Source: Neospora caninum Liverpool (Eukaryota > Apicomplexa > Conoidasida > Eucoccidiorida > Sarcocystidae). From it: 64,000 nucleotides of DNA. The notes beneath the pieces are model-generated. The model was not told the DNA's origin. It saw only the letters and a program-made list of their open reading frames with translations, and did not search any database. The stretch is taken from the NCBI RefSeq assembly GCF_000208865.1, contig NC_018393.1:372001-436000 (forward strand). Direction: 5' to 3'. This document shows, one piece after another, positions 36,701-49,300 of the stretch (within the stretch, counting starts at the first letter, position 1; each line of letters opens with the position of its first letter). A program made the translations under genes and the position numbers.

Positions 36701-37381
36701 CCGGCCAGATTCTTCCCAGAGTAGGATTTTCCTTGGTCTTCTGCTAAAGAATCTTTGTTTCGTCGAAGCATCAAGATTATGCCAGTCGAAAACGCGAAAA
36801 TACAAGGAGGGTTTCCGGGTGCACCGTGCCCGTTTCCCGGCCAGAGTCTCGCCGCCGCGACTGCCCCAACTAGCCAGACGCGCGAATATGACTCCCTTTT
36901 TCTGTTCTTGTTTCCCTTCTGTTAGAGTTTTGTCTTTTCTTGCTTTTTTCTTTCTCACGTATTCTTGACGCTCTCGTTGGCCTTTCTCTTCGAGTGCCTC
37001 GCCTTCTCGCCCCCCGTTGTTGTCCCTTCTCTCTCAAAGTCTCGTGTGTCTTGCTCACCGGCCTGTCGCTTCCCGTCTCCTCTCCACTTGTTTCTCTGTC
37101 TCTCTTTTCTTCTCTTCCTTCTTTCCCTTCTTCTCTTTCTTGTTCTGTTCCTTCTCTTTTCTTTTCTCCATTCGTCTCTCCATGCGTCTCTTCTTTCTTC
37201 CTCTTCCCTCTTTCCTTCGTTTTCTTTTTCCTCATCTTTTCTCCGGGTTTTTTCTTCCCCTTCTCTTCTTCTCTCCTTTCTTGCCTTTGTTCCCCGACCG
37301 CTGTGTGTGAGAAGATACCTGCGGAGAATAAGCTGTCCCCGGCTCCCGCATGCTCTCGCGCCTCACGACTGGGCAAAGACG
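33747..37381. other. Intergenic region between the phosphodiesterase and DPY19
   Basis: This 3.6-kb stretch holds the phosphodiesterase 3' UTR and the DPY19 promoter and leader. A TA run lies at 35799-35822. From about 36890 to 37310 the plus strand is almost pure pyrimidine (CTTCTC-rich). Every open frame seen looked incidental: no domain, no phased exon chain. Confidence 0.55.
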
Positions 37382-40300
37382 ATGGCGAGACTGCACCCTG
37401 GGGACGCGCGCCGGCGCATGCAGCCTTGTTCCGTTTCGACTGCCTCCGCAACGTCCTCTCTTCCTCTTCCCGATGAACGTGGCGACACAGAGCGCGCAGA
37501 AAACCGGCCAGAGAACGAAGAAACCGACGAGAGCGGCTGCCTCATCGGCTTTCCCCGGAAATGCAGTGCCAAGGCCACCTGGCTCTTCTCGACTCTCATC
37601 GGGTAGCCTCCCTGCTGGGTCCCCCCTCCCCTTCAAACAGAGACGACACAGACAAAATAGAAAACCATGGAAAGACAAAAGCATAGGGAGAAGCATGTGG
37701 CACAGGAGATGCAGACGGGGATGTGCGAAACCGACACATAGCGAGAATACAAAAAAGAGGGGAAAGGAGGGAGCAAGAAGTCACGCGAGAGAGGAAAAGG
37801 GTGAGCGAGGCACATGTCACGGGGGGGGGGGGGAGGGGGATTGAGCAAAGACTCATGGCAGGTTCATCCTTCGTAGTGAAGTCTGTGGTTGTGGAGCAAA
37901 ACAAAAGCGAACGGGAGCGGGAAATCAGAATAATATGCGACAGAGAAATAAATAGCTGAGACAGGGAAGACGGGGCGACTTAACAGACAGAAAGGCACAT
38001 CGATTGACGCATGCTGCGAGAAAAGGATCCAGAGAGTACAGGTTGTTATGGCGCGCAAAAGGAAAGAACAACGTTCTGCATGCTTCCTCTCTCGAACCCT
38101 GCTTCCCCTCTATTCTTGCTCACAGCCTCTTCTTCCTCTTCTTCCTCTATCGGCGGCATCGCCTCACCTTCGAGTGGCCGTACGAAAAACAACAAATTTC
38201 TGCATATTCTGAGGTAAACAAACCATACCGATATACATATATATATATGTATATTATATGTACATGTGCGGATGTTTGTATATGGATTGCTCTGTTCGTA
38301 GATATGCCGATGGATACATAGTTACAGAAATATTCGTATATATGAATACCACTACAGGCATTAAGTATCTACACCTGGACCTGAGTCGAAGTGCAACGCT
38401 ATATATGTATATATATGATCATGTATGCATTTGCCTTTACCTTCTGTGTTTTTTCGGAACTGTGTTTCGTCTCCCTCAGGGCTCCTTTTACTACTCGTTC
38501 TTTAACGACGTGATTGCTGCGCCGACCTGGCGAGCGGGTCTCGACGCTGTGCTGTAGGTTTGTCGTGATATATATAGGTATACGCGTGTATCTATCAGTG
38601 TATCGTTGTATAAATGTAGACCTATATCTGTACATATGTATATTGGCATGTGGTTAGACATGGCGAGGTTCTTTGAAAAGAACTGACCAGGGTTCTTGCC
38701 ACGCTCGTCTCTCTAATTTCTGCTTGGGGAACTCGGTAAACGCGGCGCAAGTTTTTCAGTGGAGCTCCGTGCATGCGTTGCTTCTTTAGGGGTCGGTAGA
38801 GATCTCATCTCGTACGACTGCTCGCCTTCTCGATTTCTTCGTTTCGGTCTGCGCATCCGAACGCGATTTTTACCGGAACCGCAGCTGGGGTGGTTCTTCT
38901 TCGTAAAGGCCTAGGCACCGGTGTGTGCGCAACTACTGGCGACTTTGGTGTTTTCCCTTGAATGAAAAAAGGGGAGCAATGTGCTAGTTCTGTGAGGATC
39001 TGAGATGCATCACGCGAGCGCCTCAAACATGCAGGCGTCCGTTTTTTTCGCTGGTTTCGGCCGTCTGTGCCGCCGTCTTCACGTTGGTGCAGGCGAGACG
39101 AAAGGTCTGAGCATCCGGATGTGGTGAACGCTCTCCGTCGTTTTAATGTCTACCAAGGTACTCCGCATTCGGCCATAGAAAACCCAAACGCCGTTGCTGT
39201 CTTTGAGACAAATATAGGCTCCGCGCAGACGTCCCGGCAGACCTTCCTTGCCTTGTCTCCTCGCTCAATTGTGCTTTTTCTTTTCGCGCGTCTCGTCCGT
39301 CGTTCCTTGCCTTAGCAGTGTTCAGTCGTTCCTGTCGTCTTCTGGTCCCTTTTTCGCAGCTCTCTTCCCCTCTCAGCTGGTTGTTCTCCCTCAGAGTACT
39401 CTTTTTCTCTATAATAATAATCTCTCTTTTGTGCCTTCTCTTCTCTCTTTCAGTCCTGCACAGTGTCTCGAGCCTGTTTGGCGCCCTTGCTGTGTGTTCC
39501 ATCTCTCTCGCCTTCCTCCCGTTCGTCTCGTTTTCTTGTCGCTACCACTTCGCGTCTCTGGGTTTGTCTTTTCCGCTCAGAGCTGCTTGCGGGGCTGCTC
39601 TACCGCGCGCTCCACGCCCTCCTCGGGGACGCATGGCTGACCGAGTACATCGCACGCACCCCCTTCAACTTTTACACTGCATGCGGTGAGAACGCGAACG
39701 GCTTCTCTCCATTTCTCTTTCCGAAAAGAGACAGCCTCTCTCCCACACGACACATTCATAGTATCTACGTGCGTTCATACGGTATACATCTCTGCGTGTC
39801 TCACACATCTCTGTATATATATTAAGCATTTCTGGGTGCCCAATACTCTACATATAAATACATTTATGGATATACGTACAGTCATCGACATCTGCGTACA
39901 CACTGATATCTATTTACGGATGACGTCAATACAGCTGCAGCATGCAGTATTGCGTATGGACATATTTGATTTTAATCATCGAAATGCGTGTATTTTTTGC
40001 ATGTAGTTGCCGGCGCCCTCCCCGCTCTCGCATGTCTGCACTGCCTCGTCTCTCCATCACTTCCGTTCCCGCCTTCCTCAGTCGTTTTTCCCGCGCTCCT
40101 CAGACATTTGAGCTGTCATCTCGTGTGTCGCGTGTGGACCGGTTTCTTCTTGCTTTCTTCTTGCGGCTTTTCCCTGGCTTCCTCCAGTTTTTCTGCTCCA
40201 GGCGCTCGGCGTCGCAGTGCTTGTCGGGCTCGCAGCCGTCACAGGTACTTTCCCAGTCGTTGTCGAACGTGGCAAACTGCATGGCTCTGCATTGTTTATG

Positions 40301-43300
40301 GCTCCAGGCACATGCCCCACACGCATATACACATATATATATATATATATATAGTCGACCTAGACATCCTCGTCGAAGGCTCGGTCTCAAGCCGCGTTAC
40401 TCTCCGTAGATCACTTAACTTCAGAGATGTGTCTGGGCGCGCGTGCATATGTGTAGACCGGACACGTGTGTATGTTTGTGTATGGATAGATGCATTTGTC
40501 TAGAAGTGCTGGCATCGCCGTTGGGTCTACGGTCGTCACTTGCCTCTCTCCGTTTCCTCTGTCTGCGCCTCGTTCGATCGCCTTCCCTTTCTCGACTCTG
40601 TTTCTTCCCGGGACTTCTTCTGCCTCGCCCTCTTTCGTTTCTTTGGCGCGCCCTGTTTTTGCATCTTCCGCGAGGCTGCGCTGTCTCTGTTTCCTCGACG
40701 CTGCGTGCGTGTGTCTCTTCGTGGAATTCCAGGCGGCAGCGCATTTTGCGCCTGTGCATGCTTTGGGTTCTTCTTCGCGAATTACTACCATCGTCTCGTC
40801 GTTCGCGTTCAAGGTAGGACCGAAAGCCTCTCCACGCGTTTGTCTTCGCCTCGCGCTCTTGCCATACTTCGCCGGTTTATCTCTTTCCCCCCCTGTCCCT
40901 GCCGTGAGGCACTTCGGCTCCTCCCTCCTCGGCCTCCTCTCGGCCTGCTCGCCTTCCGCGTTGGGTGTTTTCTCTTTTGTTTCGTCCTCTCCTCCTTCGC
41001 TCTTCTTTTCGTCTTTTCGTCTTGTGCTTCTGTCTGTTTTGCATCCCGTCTCTGTTTTATCTGCCTTCTCTTCCTTCTTTCTTTTTCAAATTTTCCCCCC
41101 TGTCTTTTTCTTTGTTTCGCTGCTATATGCCTCCATGATTCCGGCCGGCGCTCTGCGGCTTTGTCTTCCTGTGCTCTCTTCGTCTCCGCTGTGTCTCGTT
41201 AACTCTTGGTTTCTCTCGTCGTCTCGTCGCTCTCTGTGTGCGCGCGATCGTCTCCTCTTTCCTTGCTTAGCTTCAGCACTTGGCTTTACACGCCCCCGCG
41301 CTGAAACGCTTTTGTGCCGTTGGCGTTCCCTGTCTCCAGCGACGCCGCTGCGGGAGAACTGGGCACTCCCTTTCCTCTGGATCAACATCGCGACGGTCGT
41401 AGTGCTTCTCCAGACGCATGCTCGCATCCAGAGGGTGATGCTGAGGCGCTGGGCAACGCGCAAAGACTCCGCCAAGCCTTCCGCGTCGGCGGTTCCGTGT
41501 CGAGACGCAAAATGTCACGCCGCCCTGCGCCAGGTGAGGCAAAGCTGCAGCGGCCGGCAGACGAGGGAGAGACAGTGAGGACGGAGGAGCGAGAGAACCG
41601 GGGAAGAAAATGAGGAGAGAGGAGATGGGGGACAGATGCGATGTACAGGACGATGGGCAAGTAGGCGAGGCACTTTGATCAAGAGCGCGCGAGGAGAAAA
41701 GGACACGCGAGAAATGATGGAGGGCTCGTGGGAAAGAAGCCCATTTGATTGCTCTTCCCTTCCCAGCAAAAAGGCTCTGTGGCAGGCTCGTGGGGGCGGA
41801 GCTGCGTGCGCGTTCAGCGCTTCGCTTCTGCGCCCGTCTCGCCTCCTCGACCTCGCTCTCTCGTTTTTGTCTTGTCCCTGCAGCGGGAGAAGAAGCTTCT
41901 CGCCCTGCTGTTCCTCTCCACTCTCCTCCTTCTCGTCTTGTGGCAGTTCGGCGTCTTCGTCATCACAACGCAGGTGACCGTCTCTTCCCAATCGCCCCTC
42001 TCGTTCCCCTCTCCTGTGCAGTCCTGCGTTGCCGCGCTCTCGCCTCCACTCTCGCGCCTCCACTCTCGTCTGGCGTCTTCCTCCCGATTCGGTTCTTCTT
42101 TCTCTGCTCGCAAGCGCGTTCTCTTTTCGTGCACGTTCTTTTTCTGGTTCCCCCCGCGCGCTGTGTCTCTTCCTGTCTCTCTTTGCTTTTCGTGCCCCCA
42201 AACTCACGGCGCATCCGGCGCCTGCTTCCTCAAGCCTTTCGGTCTCTCGCCACCCACGGCCGAGGCGAGGTCTCCACAGCCTTCTCGCGGGGGCGGGCGT
42301 CGCCTTCTTGCCTCTCGATCGGCTTCCGTGTCTCTCCTTTGTCTTTCTCGCGCGCGTGTCGTCGCAGACCTCGGCGACGTTACCAAGCTCCTCTGGTGTC
42401 TCGCAGTCTCTCTGTGTCTCTCCTTCTCTGGGGCCTCAGGTTGCAGCCTTGTTCGCAACACTGCTCGTCGGCTTCCCGGTAGAGCGGCTAATGCGGCGCG
42501 TCTTCGCCGTCCTCTGCGCAGCCTTCGTCGCCAACGTTTTCCTCCATTTCTTCCCGAGATACTTGGTATGCGACAAGCCCGCGCCGGCGCCTCCCGGGGC
42601 GACGCTCTACGTGGTTGTCTCGCGAGAAAACCAAACGCGCAATTTCGATCGAACGCGGTCTCTCTCCTATGCAGTCTACCTCGCGCGGTTCCCCGCCTAT
42701 GAAACTTGCGTTTTTGCTTTGGGCCGGGCGCGCTGTGTGCGGCGGGGCGCAGCGACAGGAAACGCACACCCACACCAAGAGGACGATTCGCCTTTTTCCG
42801 TGCAGTCTCCGCGTTTTCCCATTTTGTCGGCGACGCGCGCACGAGAAGACGGCATTGTGCGCGGTGTGTGTTTGCCTTCCTAGCTTTTGTCTTTCCTACC
42901 GCACACGCTTTTCTCCGTCGTCTTTGTTCTCCTCGCCTGGCCGATTTCTCGCCTGCGAACTGCGCGGCAAAAGGAAAGCAGCGGAGGAGCGGGCGGAGCC
43001 GCTCTGCGACTCTTTCCCCAAAACGTTCAAAGAGGATTTCTCGCCGTCGTCCTGTGCTTGCTCATTCGGCTGTCTCTGGGCGGGTAAGCGAGACAGGGAG
43101 CAGAGCTCTCAGGGAGAGAAGAGAGCGGCAAACGCAGCGAATGCGCCGATGTGCAACGCCCACAGAAGATGGCGTCGAAATGCCTCAACCATTCCCGAGC
43201 GAAGAGGGCGAAAACGCAAACGCCTCTGTCTGAGAAGGAAGGGCGAAGGAAATGAAGAGCGTGCTTTTGGCTGAAACCGTAGACGCAGAGAGAAGAGAGT

Positions 43301-46300
43301 GCGAGATTGCGATTGGGTTTTGTCAGATTCGACAAGGATGACTCCCACGTTTTCCAACTTCTGCTCTATAAGCTCGGCCTGGCGCCCCATACCTTCGACA
43401 CCAACATCTACCTCATGGGCGGAACAGTAAGGACGAGAGAACGAGTTGAGATTATCCGGTGTGGGTCTCTCTCCTGTCTGGGCTCGCAAACCTCCAACTC
43501 CGGGCATTCTCGTGGCCGAATCGTTCCTCTCTTTGTCACATATGTCTATCGTTTCGCTTCTCTCTCCTTCCTCGTTCTGCGATTTCCCCTGTTCTTCGCC
43601 TGCTGTCTGCTTTTGCTGCGTCTTTTCCCTCTCCTCCCTCGTCTCTGCGCTCTCTCTTCTTCTCTCTGAGGCGTGTTTCGCTCTCTCCGTTCCTCTCCAG
43701 GAATTCGAGTTCTTCTCCCCCTACTTCTTCAACCTTATCGCTCCGTCGCGTCTCTTCCTCTGTGCCGGCGTCGCGCTCTTCCTGTTCCTCTTGCTCGCCT
43801 CCGACCAGCTTCTCTTCTTGCACCACCTGGGTCGCCTGTCGCCCCGCCTCTACGTGAACCTCTCTGAAGAGACGCTGACTGTGGACGGTGGCGAAGAGAA
43901 AATGGAGGAAGACAACGAAGAGACAGCGAGACAGAAAGCAGTGGAAACGAGCGACCCGCCCCGAACGACTGACTCCAGGTGCGCTTTTGTCCTCTCCGGG
44001 TTCGCCGTTCAACGCCGCCGGCATTTCTGACCAGTCGTTTTTGCACTATGCATGCTCGACCTCTCGAAGTTCAAAGCAGCGTCAAAGCGGTTTCATGAGG
44101 CTTCGATGCCTCCGCGAATCAAAACCACCAAAAGACGACGGAGTTCACAAAACAGCGCGCACAGACGGCACACGGCCGAGCGACACACACAAAGGGAAGC
44201 ACACCTTGTGGCGCAGATCCACAGATCGCCCTCCCGCCTTCTCCCGTGCGGCGGAGCTTTGAACGGGTCTTCGAAAATCTCTCCCCTTCTCTCCGTGACT
44301 TGGGGTTGTTTGCTGTGACTTGGGGTTGTTTGCTGTGACTTGGGGTTGTTTGCTGTGACTTGGGGTTGTTTGCTGCGGTCTCCTCCCCAGGTATCAACAC
44401 ACGCGTCGCTTCCCCTCGTCGGCGGGTGCGCCAGAGTTGCGACGAAGGCGGCCGGTGAGACTGGAGAAGCCAAGCGATCTGCAACGAAGCACCCACAAGC
44501 CGCGTCTGGCGTGCTTCGCACTCTACTCGCCGGCGCATGCAGACACCCTCGCATGCTAGCCTGGGCGCCACACAAACGAAATCGGCTCTACCGTTCTCTC
44601 CATGTATATGCATATATAGAGATATGAAATTTTCTCTCTCTATCGATGTATATATATATATATATATATAGATTTGTGAGTGTGTGCGTGACGGCGACAG
44701 TGTGTTCCATATATTTATGCGTGTGTGTAGATATGTAGATAGGTAGACATCTGCATATATCATGTGCATCTGCATATATATATATATATATATCTTTGTC
44801 GAGGAGTTGCTTTCTTCCTCTCCTTCCGTGAGGTAGAAAGTTGCTGTATTGCCGTTTGGTGCATGCAGGGAAAGATGGATAAACAAGACGAGGCGCCGCG
44901 GTCAGCTGTCGATGCCGTTGTCTCTGTCGCAGAGAAGCGGCGAAGAGTGGAGGGGAAACTGCGAGCTCAATTGGAAGACCAACTGGTGTCCTCGGTTTAT
45001 CTTATGCCCGATCTCTTCTATCTCTCAGTCCAGGTACTTTTTTGGATTCGCCTTTCTCTCTCCCGCAGTGCGAAGAGGAAGAGCTCCATTTTGCCTGGGC
45101 CCTCAGGCTCGGCGCGTCACTCTTTCAATCCCACGAAGGCTCCTCTTTCAATTCTTCCCTCGATTCTTCGGAGAAAAATACAGTGTCGTCCTTTCTCTTC
45201 CCTCCGATCCGGGTGTCCTCTTCTCCGCAAGAATACCCCTCCCTCTCCCTTTTTCTCTCTTGTCTGTCTCTTGTCTCTCCCTGTTGCATTTCTCTTGTCT
45301 CTCCCTGTTGCATTTCTCTCGTCTCTCCCTGTTGCAGTTCTCTCTCTCTTCCTCTCTGTCTCTCTCCCGCTTTGAGACGCGAGTGTTTTTCAGCTGCTCC
45401 CTCAGACACCGCCTCCATTCTCGACCTCTCAGTCACACGGCGCTGTCTCCCGGTCTGTTTGACGGGCAAAGCATCGGTGGCTGCTGCGTCCCTCCAGTTC
45501 CGTTGTGTCTCGCCGTGTGCCGTGCGTGTCCGTTCAGACGGTCTTCTTCGTGGTTCTCATGCTCCTGATCGCGCGCCTCCGCGTTCTGTGTCTCCCCCTT
45601 CTCTGCGTCTTGGCCGCTGTCACGGTCGCCTCGCCTGCGCTCTGGAGAGCTCTTGCATGCGCCTTGGCGGCGTCCTTGAATCTGCCCACGTGAGAAGGAA
45701 GTCGCGGGGCGAGTCCAAAGCAGAGAGACGAGCTCACAGGCGGTGGACGGAGGCAGGTCCACATGCAGCGTGGAAAAAATAGCAACACACAACGGCGATC
45801 CGAGCGCGAGACAGAACAGAACCGAGGGCACAGAAGGGAGAGGGAACACGAAGACGCTCGACGAGAGGAGGGGAGACAGAGAGTGCGAGGCGTGAACCCT
45901 ACAGAGGCATACATGCACCTAGGAAAAAGGTTGGACGGTTGAACCCGTACGCAGCGAGATACAAATATATGACAGAAGAGAGAAAGATGCACGAGTATGT
46001 TTATTTGTGACTGTGCATTGACCCGAATGTAGCACGTATATATCTATATGTATATGTATTTTTGTATTTGTTTATGCGTGAGCGCGATCCCAGGGTGTCT
46101 CTGTAGAGGTAGGTGCATGCGAGTATGTTTCGCCCTGCGCGCGTAGGTGTCGATTCGTCTTTTCAGGAGAGTTCCTGTTTGGTGTCTGTCTTTTTTCAGC
46201 GTCGCGTCGCTGGGCAGCAGACTGACAGGCGGCCTCCGCTGTCGTTCGCGCGTCGCCTTCCTCGTGCATGCGCTTCTGTTCACCTGTGCCGCCGCGCTCC

Positions 46301-49300
46301 CCTTCTGCCTCAAGCTTCCCGTTGAAGAAATGATCGGCGTTGACCCTGCGACCGAGAACGCGGCTAACCCGAGCAGGCTTTCTCTCATCGACTGGCTGTG
46401 AGCGAGATCTCTGCTTTCTGCCTCGTCTCCTTTTCCGCTCTTCCCCGCACGCCTCCTCTCAGGCCTTGTGCCCCGAGTTCTCTGCCTCGTGCGTTTCAGA
46501 AAAACCAATCTGCCGCCGGACGCCGCGATCATCGGAGACATGCCTGCGTCGGCGACGCTCCGCGCAGCCACCAAGCTGCGGCTCGTCATTCACCCGCAGT
46601 TCGAGCAGACAGAGATGAGGAAACGCGTAGGGCAAAAGGGGACAAGAAGGGGAAGGCGGCGAGACCTCGCGCCGCCGGGAGAGACAGAGATGTACACACC
46701 TGGACCGGGTGACGCGGCTCCTCAGTGTGTGTCCCTCTCGACTGTGCCTGGCGTTTCTGTTCGGCCTCCCTGCTTTCACGATTCTTCTCTGAGTTACCGC
46801 ACGGTTTGCGATTCGCGTCTTCTCCTCCAAAGAGAGGAACGCACGACGAGTAGGAGGGGCTAGAAACGGCGACACAGCGGGAACTGGTCCTTCTCTTGCT
46901 CTCTCTCGCACGTCTCTAATTTCCTCTCATTCTGTCGCGTTCGGATTTTGCCAATTCGCTCTCGGGCGCTCTCTGAGCGACTGCGAAATTTCCTCTCTCT
47001 CTGGGGGGTTCTTCTCTTTCCTTTTTTTCGGTTTCGTCTCTTGCCGCGGCGCTCGCGGGTTCTGTTTCCCACCTCGTTTGAGTGTTCATTTTCACCGCGA
47101 TTTCGTCTCACTCTCACCTCTTTGCCCCGAGTGGTTCTGTCGATGTTCGCGTCCCAGGTGCAATTTCTCTACGGCGCCTCGGCGTGTCCCCCAGAGAAGC
47201 TGTACGCAGCGATGATGCAACGCGTGTACAAAACGGACTATCTCCTCATCAGCAACTTTCGGTGTGCAGGTGGGTTGGAGTCGACGCACGCACTCACAGA
47301 GGCTGTCGCCTTTCGATTCTTTTCAGGCACGCAGTCGCCTTCACGAGGGAGTCTCTTCCGTTCTCCACTTTCCGACTCCCTATGTCTCCGGGGGTCCAGC
47401 GTGTTGTCACCAGAAACTGAAGGCAGTCCATGGCGAAGTTTCGCCAGTAAAATCCCCCGCCCTTGCCCCCGTGGTCTAGACCGGCTTTTGCGCAAGTCGC
47501 TTCACCCCGAGATGGGACGCCCTTTGCGCTCCTCTTGCCTGGGGCTGGATTTCTCCTTGCCTCTGGAGCGTCACGTTTTTCCAGCCCGCCGGTACTTTTG
47601 CGTGTTGTCGCTCTGCGCCTCTCTCTATCGGCTTTTCCGGCGCGTTAGTCTGTCCCTCCGCGTCGCCAGCGTCTCTCCTGGCGGCCTTGGCGCGCTCCGA
47701 TGCTTCACCGCTCTTTTTTTGGTTTTTTCTTCCAGCCCCAAGCGCTGTCGCCGCTTCCTTCACACTGACCATCTTGCGTGCCTGTGCCATTCTCTGCGCC
47801 GCTCTGGATCGGCTTCTGCAGCCCCGAAGGAGAAAAAAATCAGCGTCTTCAGCGTCGCAGATCTCGTCGAAGAGAAGAGTTTCACTTGCCCCAAGGCCGT
47901 CGCGTCGCTCGCGCGCTTCTGTTTCAAGTCGCAGCTCAGCTCTTCCGCGTTTGACCTCGTCTACCGCAACGGCATGTACGCCGTGCTCAAAGTGAAGGGT
48001 GCGCAAGAAGCCGAGCAGCCGAAGAAGAAAGGACAGCGCGACGCAGCCGAAGAAGCCGGAGGGGAACGGACAGCTCAGCGCGACCGGCGAGAAGAAGAAA
48101 GGGAACTCAAGGAGACCTTGAGGAGTCTAGACGTACAGACCAAAAATGAGGCGTATCTGTCTTTTGACTGGAAGACCAAGGTACCGCAGAACAACCGCCC
48201 TTGCCAAAGAGAGGAGCGTTCTACTTTCTGTCTCCTCCTTTCCTTCTTAACTGTCTCTCTCTCTGCTTTCGTGATCTGGTCCTGAATCTTGGTAAAAACG
48301 CCCTCTTCTTCGTCACCTCTTTCTCTCTTTCTGGGTCCAGGGGGTTTGTCCCTAATGTGTCCTGCGGTCTCCTGCATCATCGGTGAGGCTTTCTGTCGGT
48401 TTCTGGGAATTCGGATTCTGTGTGTGCCTCGTTCCTATGTGTGGTCTGCTCAGCGACTTCGTTTCTAGTCTAGACCCCGCGAGCGTCCGTTCCTTCTCCA
48501 TGTGTTGTTTTTCTGCGCACCGCTATCTCCCCCCCTCCACGTCTAAGCTGATCCGGGTTCTCCTCGCGTGTGAGTCCGTCGTGATCTTTTTCTTTCTTTT
48601 TCTCGCCCCATGGAGTTGCTTTCTTCGATGCCACCTCAAAATCTCTTGTCCGATTGCTTGGCCTATGTCCGGCCTTTCTCTGCTTTCTTCTTCCCGGTCC
48701 GCTCGTCTCTCGTTTCTCTCTCCTTCTCACCTCTGTTGTTTTTCTCCCTCGCATTTCCCCTTGATTAGCTCTCCACGCTCGAGACATTCGATCCATGGAT
48801 TAAACGCTGCATCCGGTAAGTTCCGAAGCGCGCGGCATATCCAGAGGCCTTCTCGTCTCTCTCCACGCGTCAGGTCCGCCCCATGCAAGTGTCTAGGCTT
48901 ATACCCATAAGCAGATCACTAGGTATAGAGGGAACATAGATAGACGGAAACGCAAGCAGACAGACGCATGCACAGATTGGTGTATATCATGTACAGTGCG
49001 CGTGTGTGCGGCTCATTGCTTGCACGATGAAGGTGCGTATACATGTATCTATAGTGGCCCAAACAGAATCGCATGCAGTAGTGATCTCTCTTGCTTTGGG
49101 TAAATGTACTGTCATCCGCACTCATATATATATATATATTTGGAGTCGCATCCGCTGTGTCTAGGAGGCTTTGTGTATTTCCCCCGTGTTTGGTTTCTCA
49201 GAGACGACGAGAGATGCGGTCGAAGCATGCAGGAATTCGCTCAAGAGTTGGCGGATATGTACGGCCTCCAGCTGGTAGGCTTCTTTTTCCTTTTGTCCCT

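Noticed and set aside
44296..44375. TTGGGGTTG-containing repeats as interstitial telomere sequence
   Set aside because: The 20-bp unit is not a telomere repeat; coccidian telomeres use a TTTAGGG-type unit.
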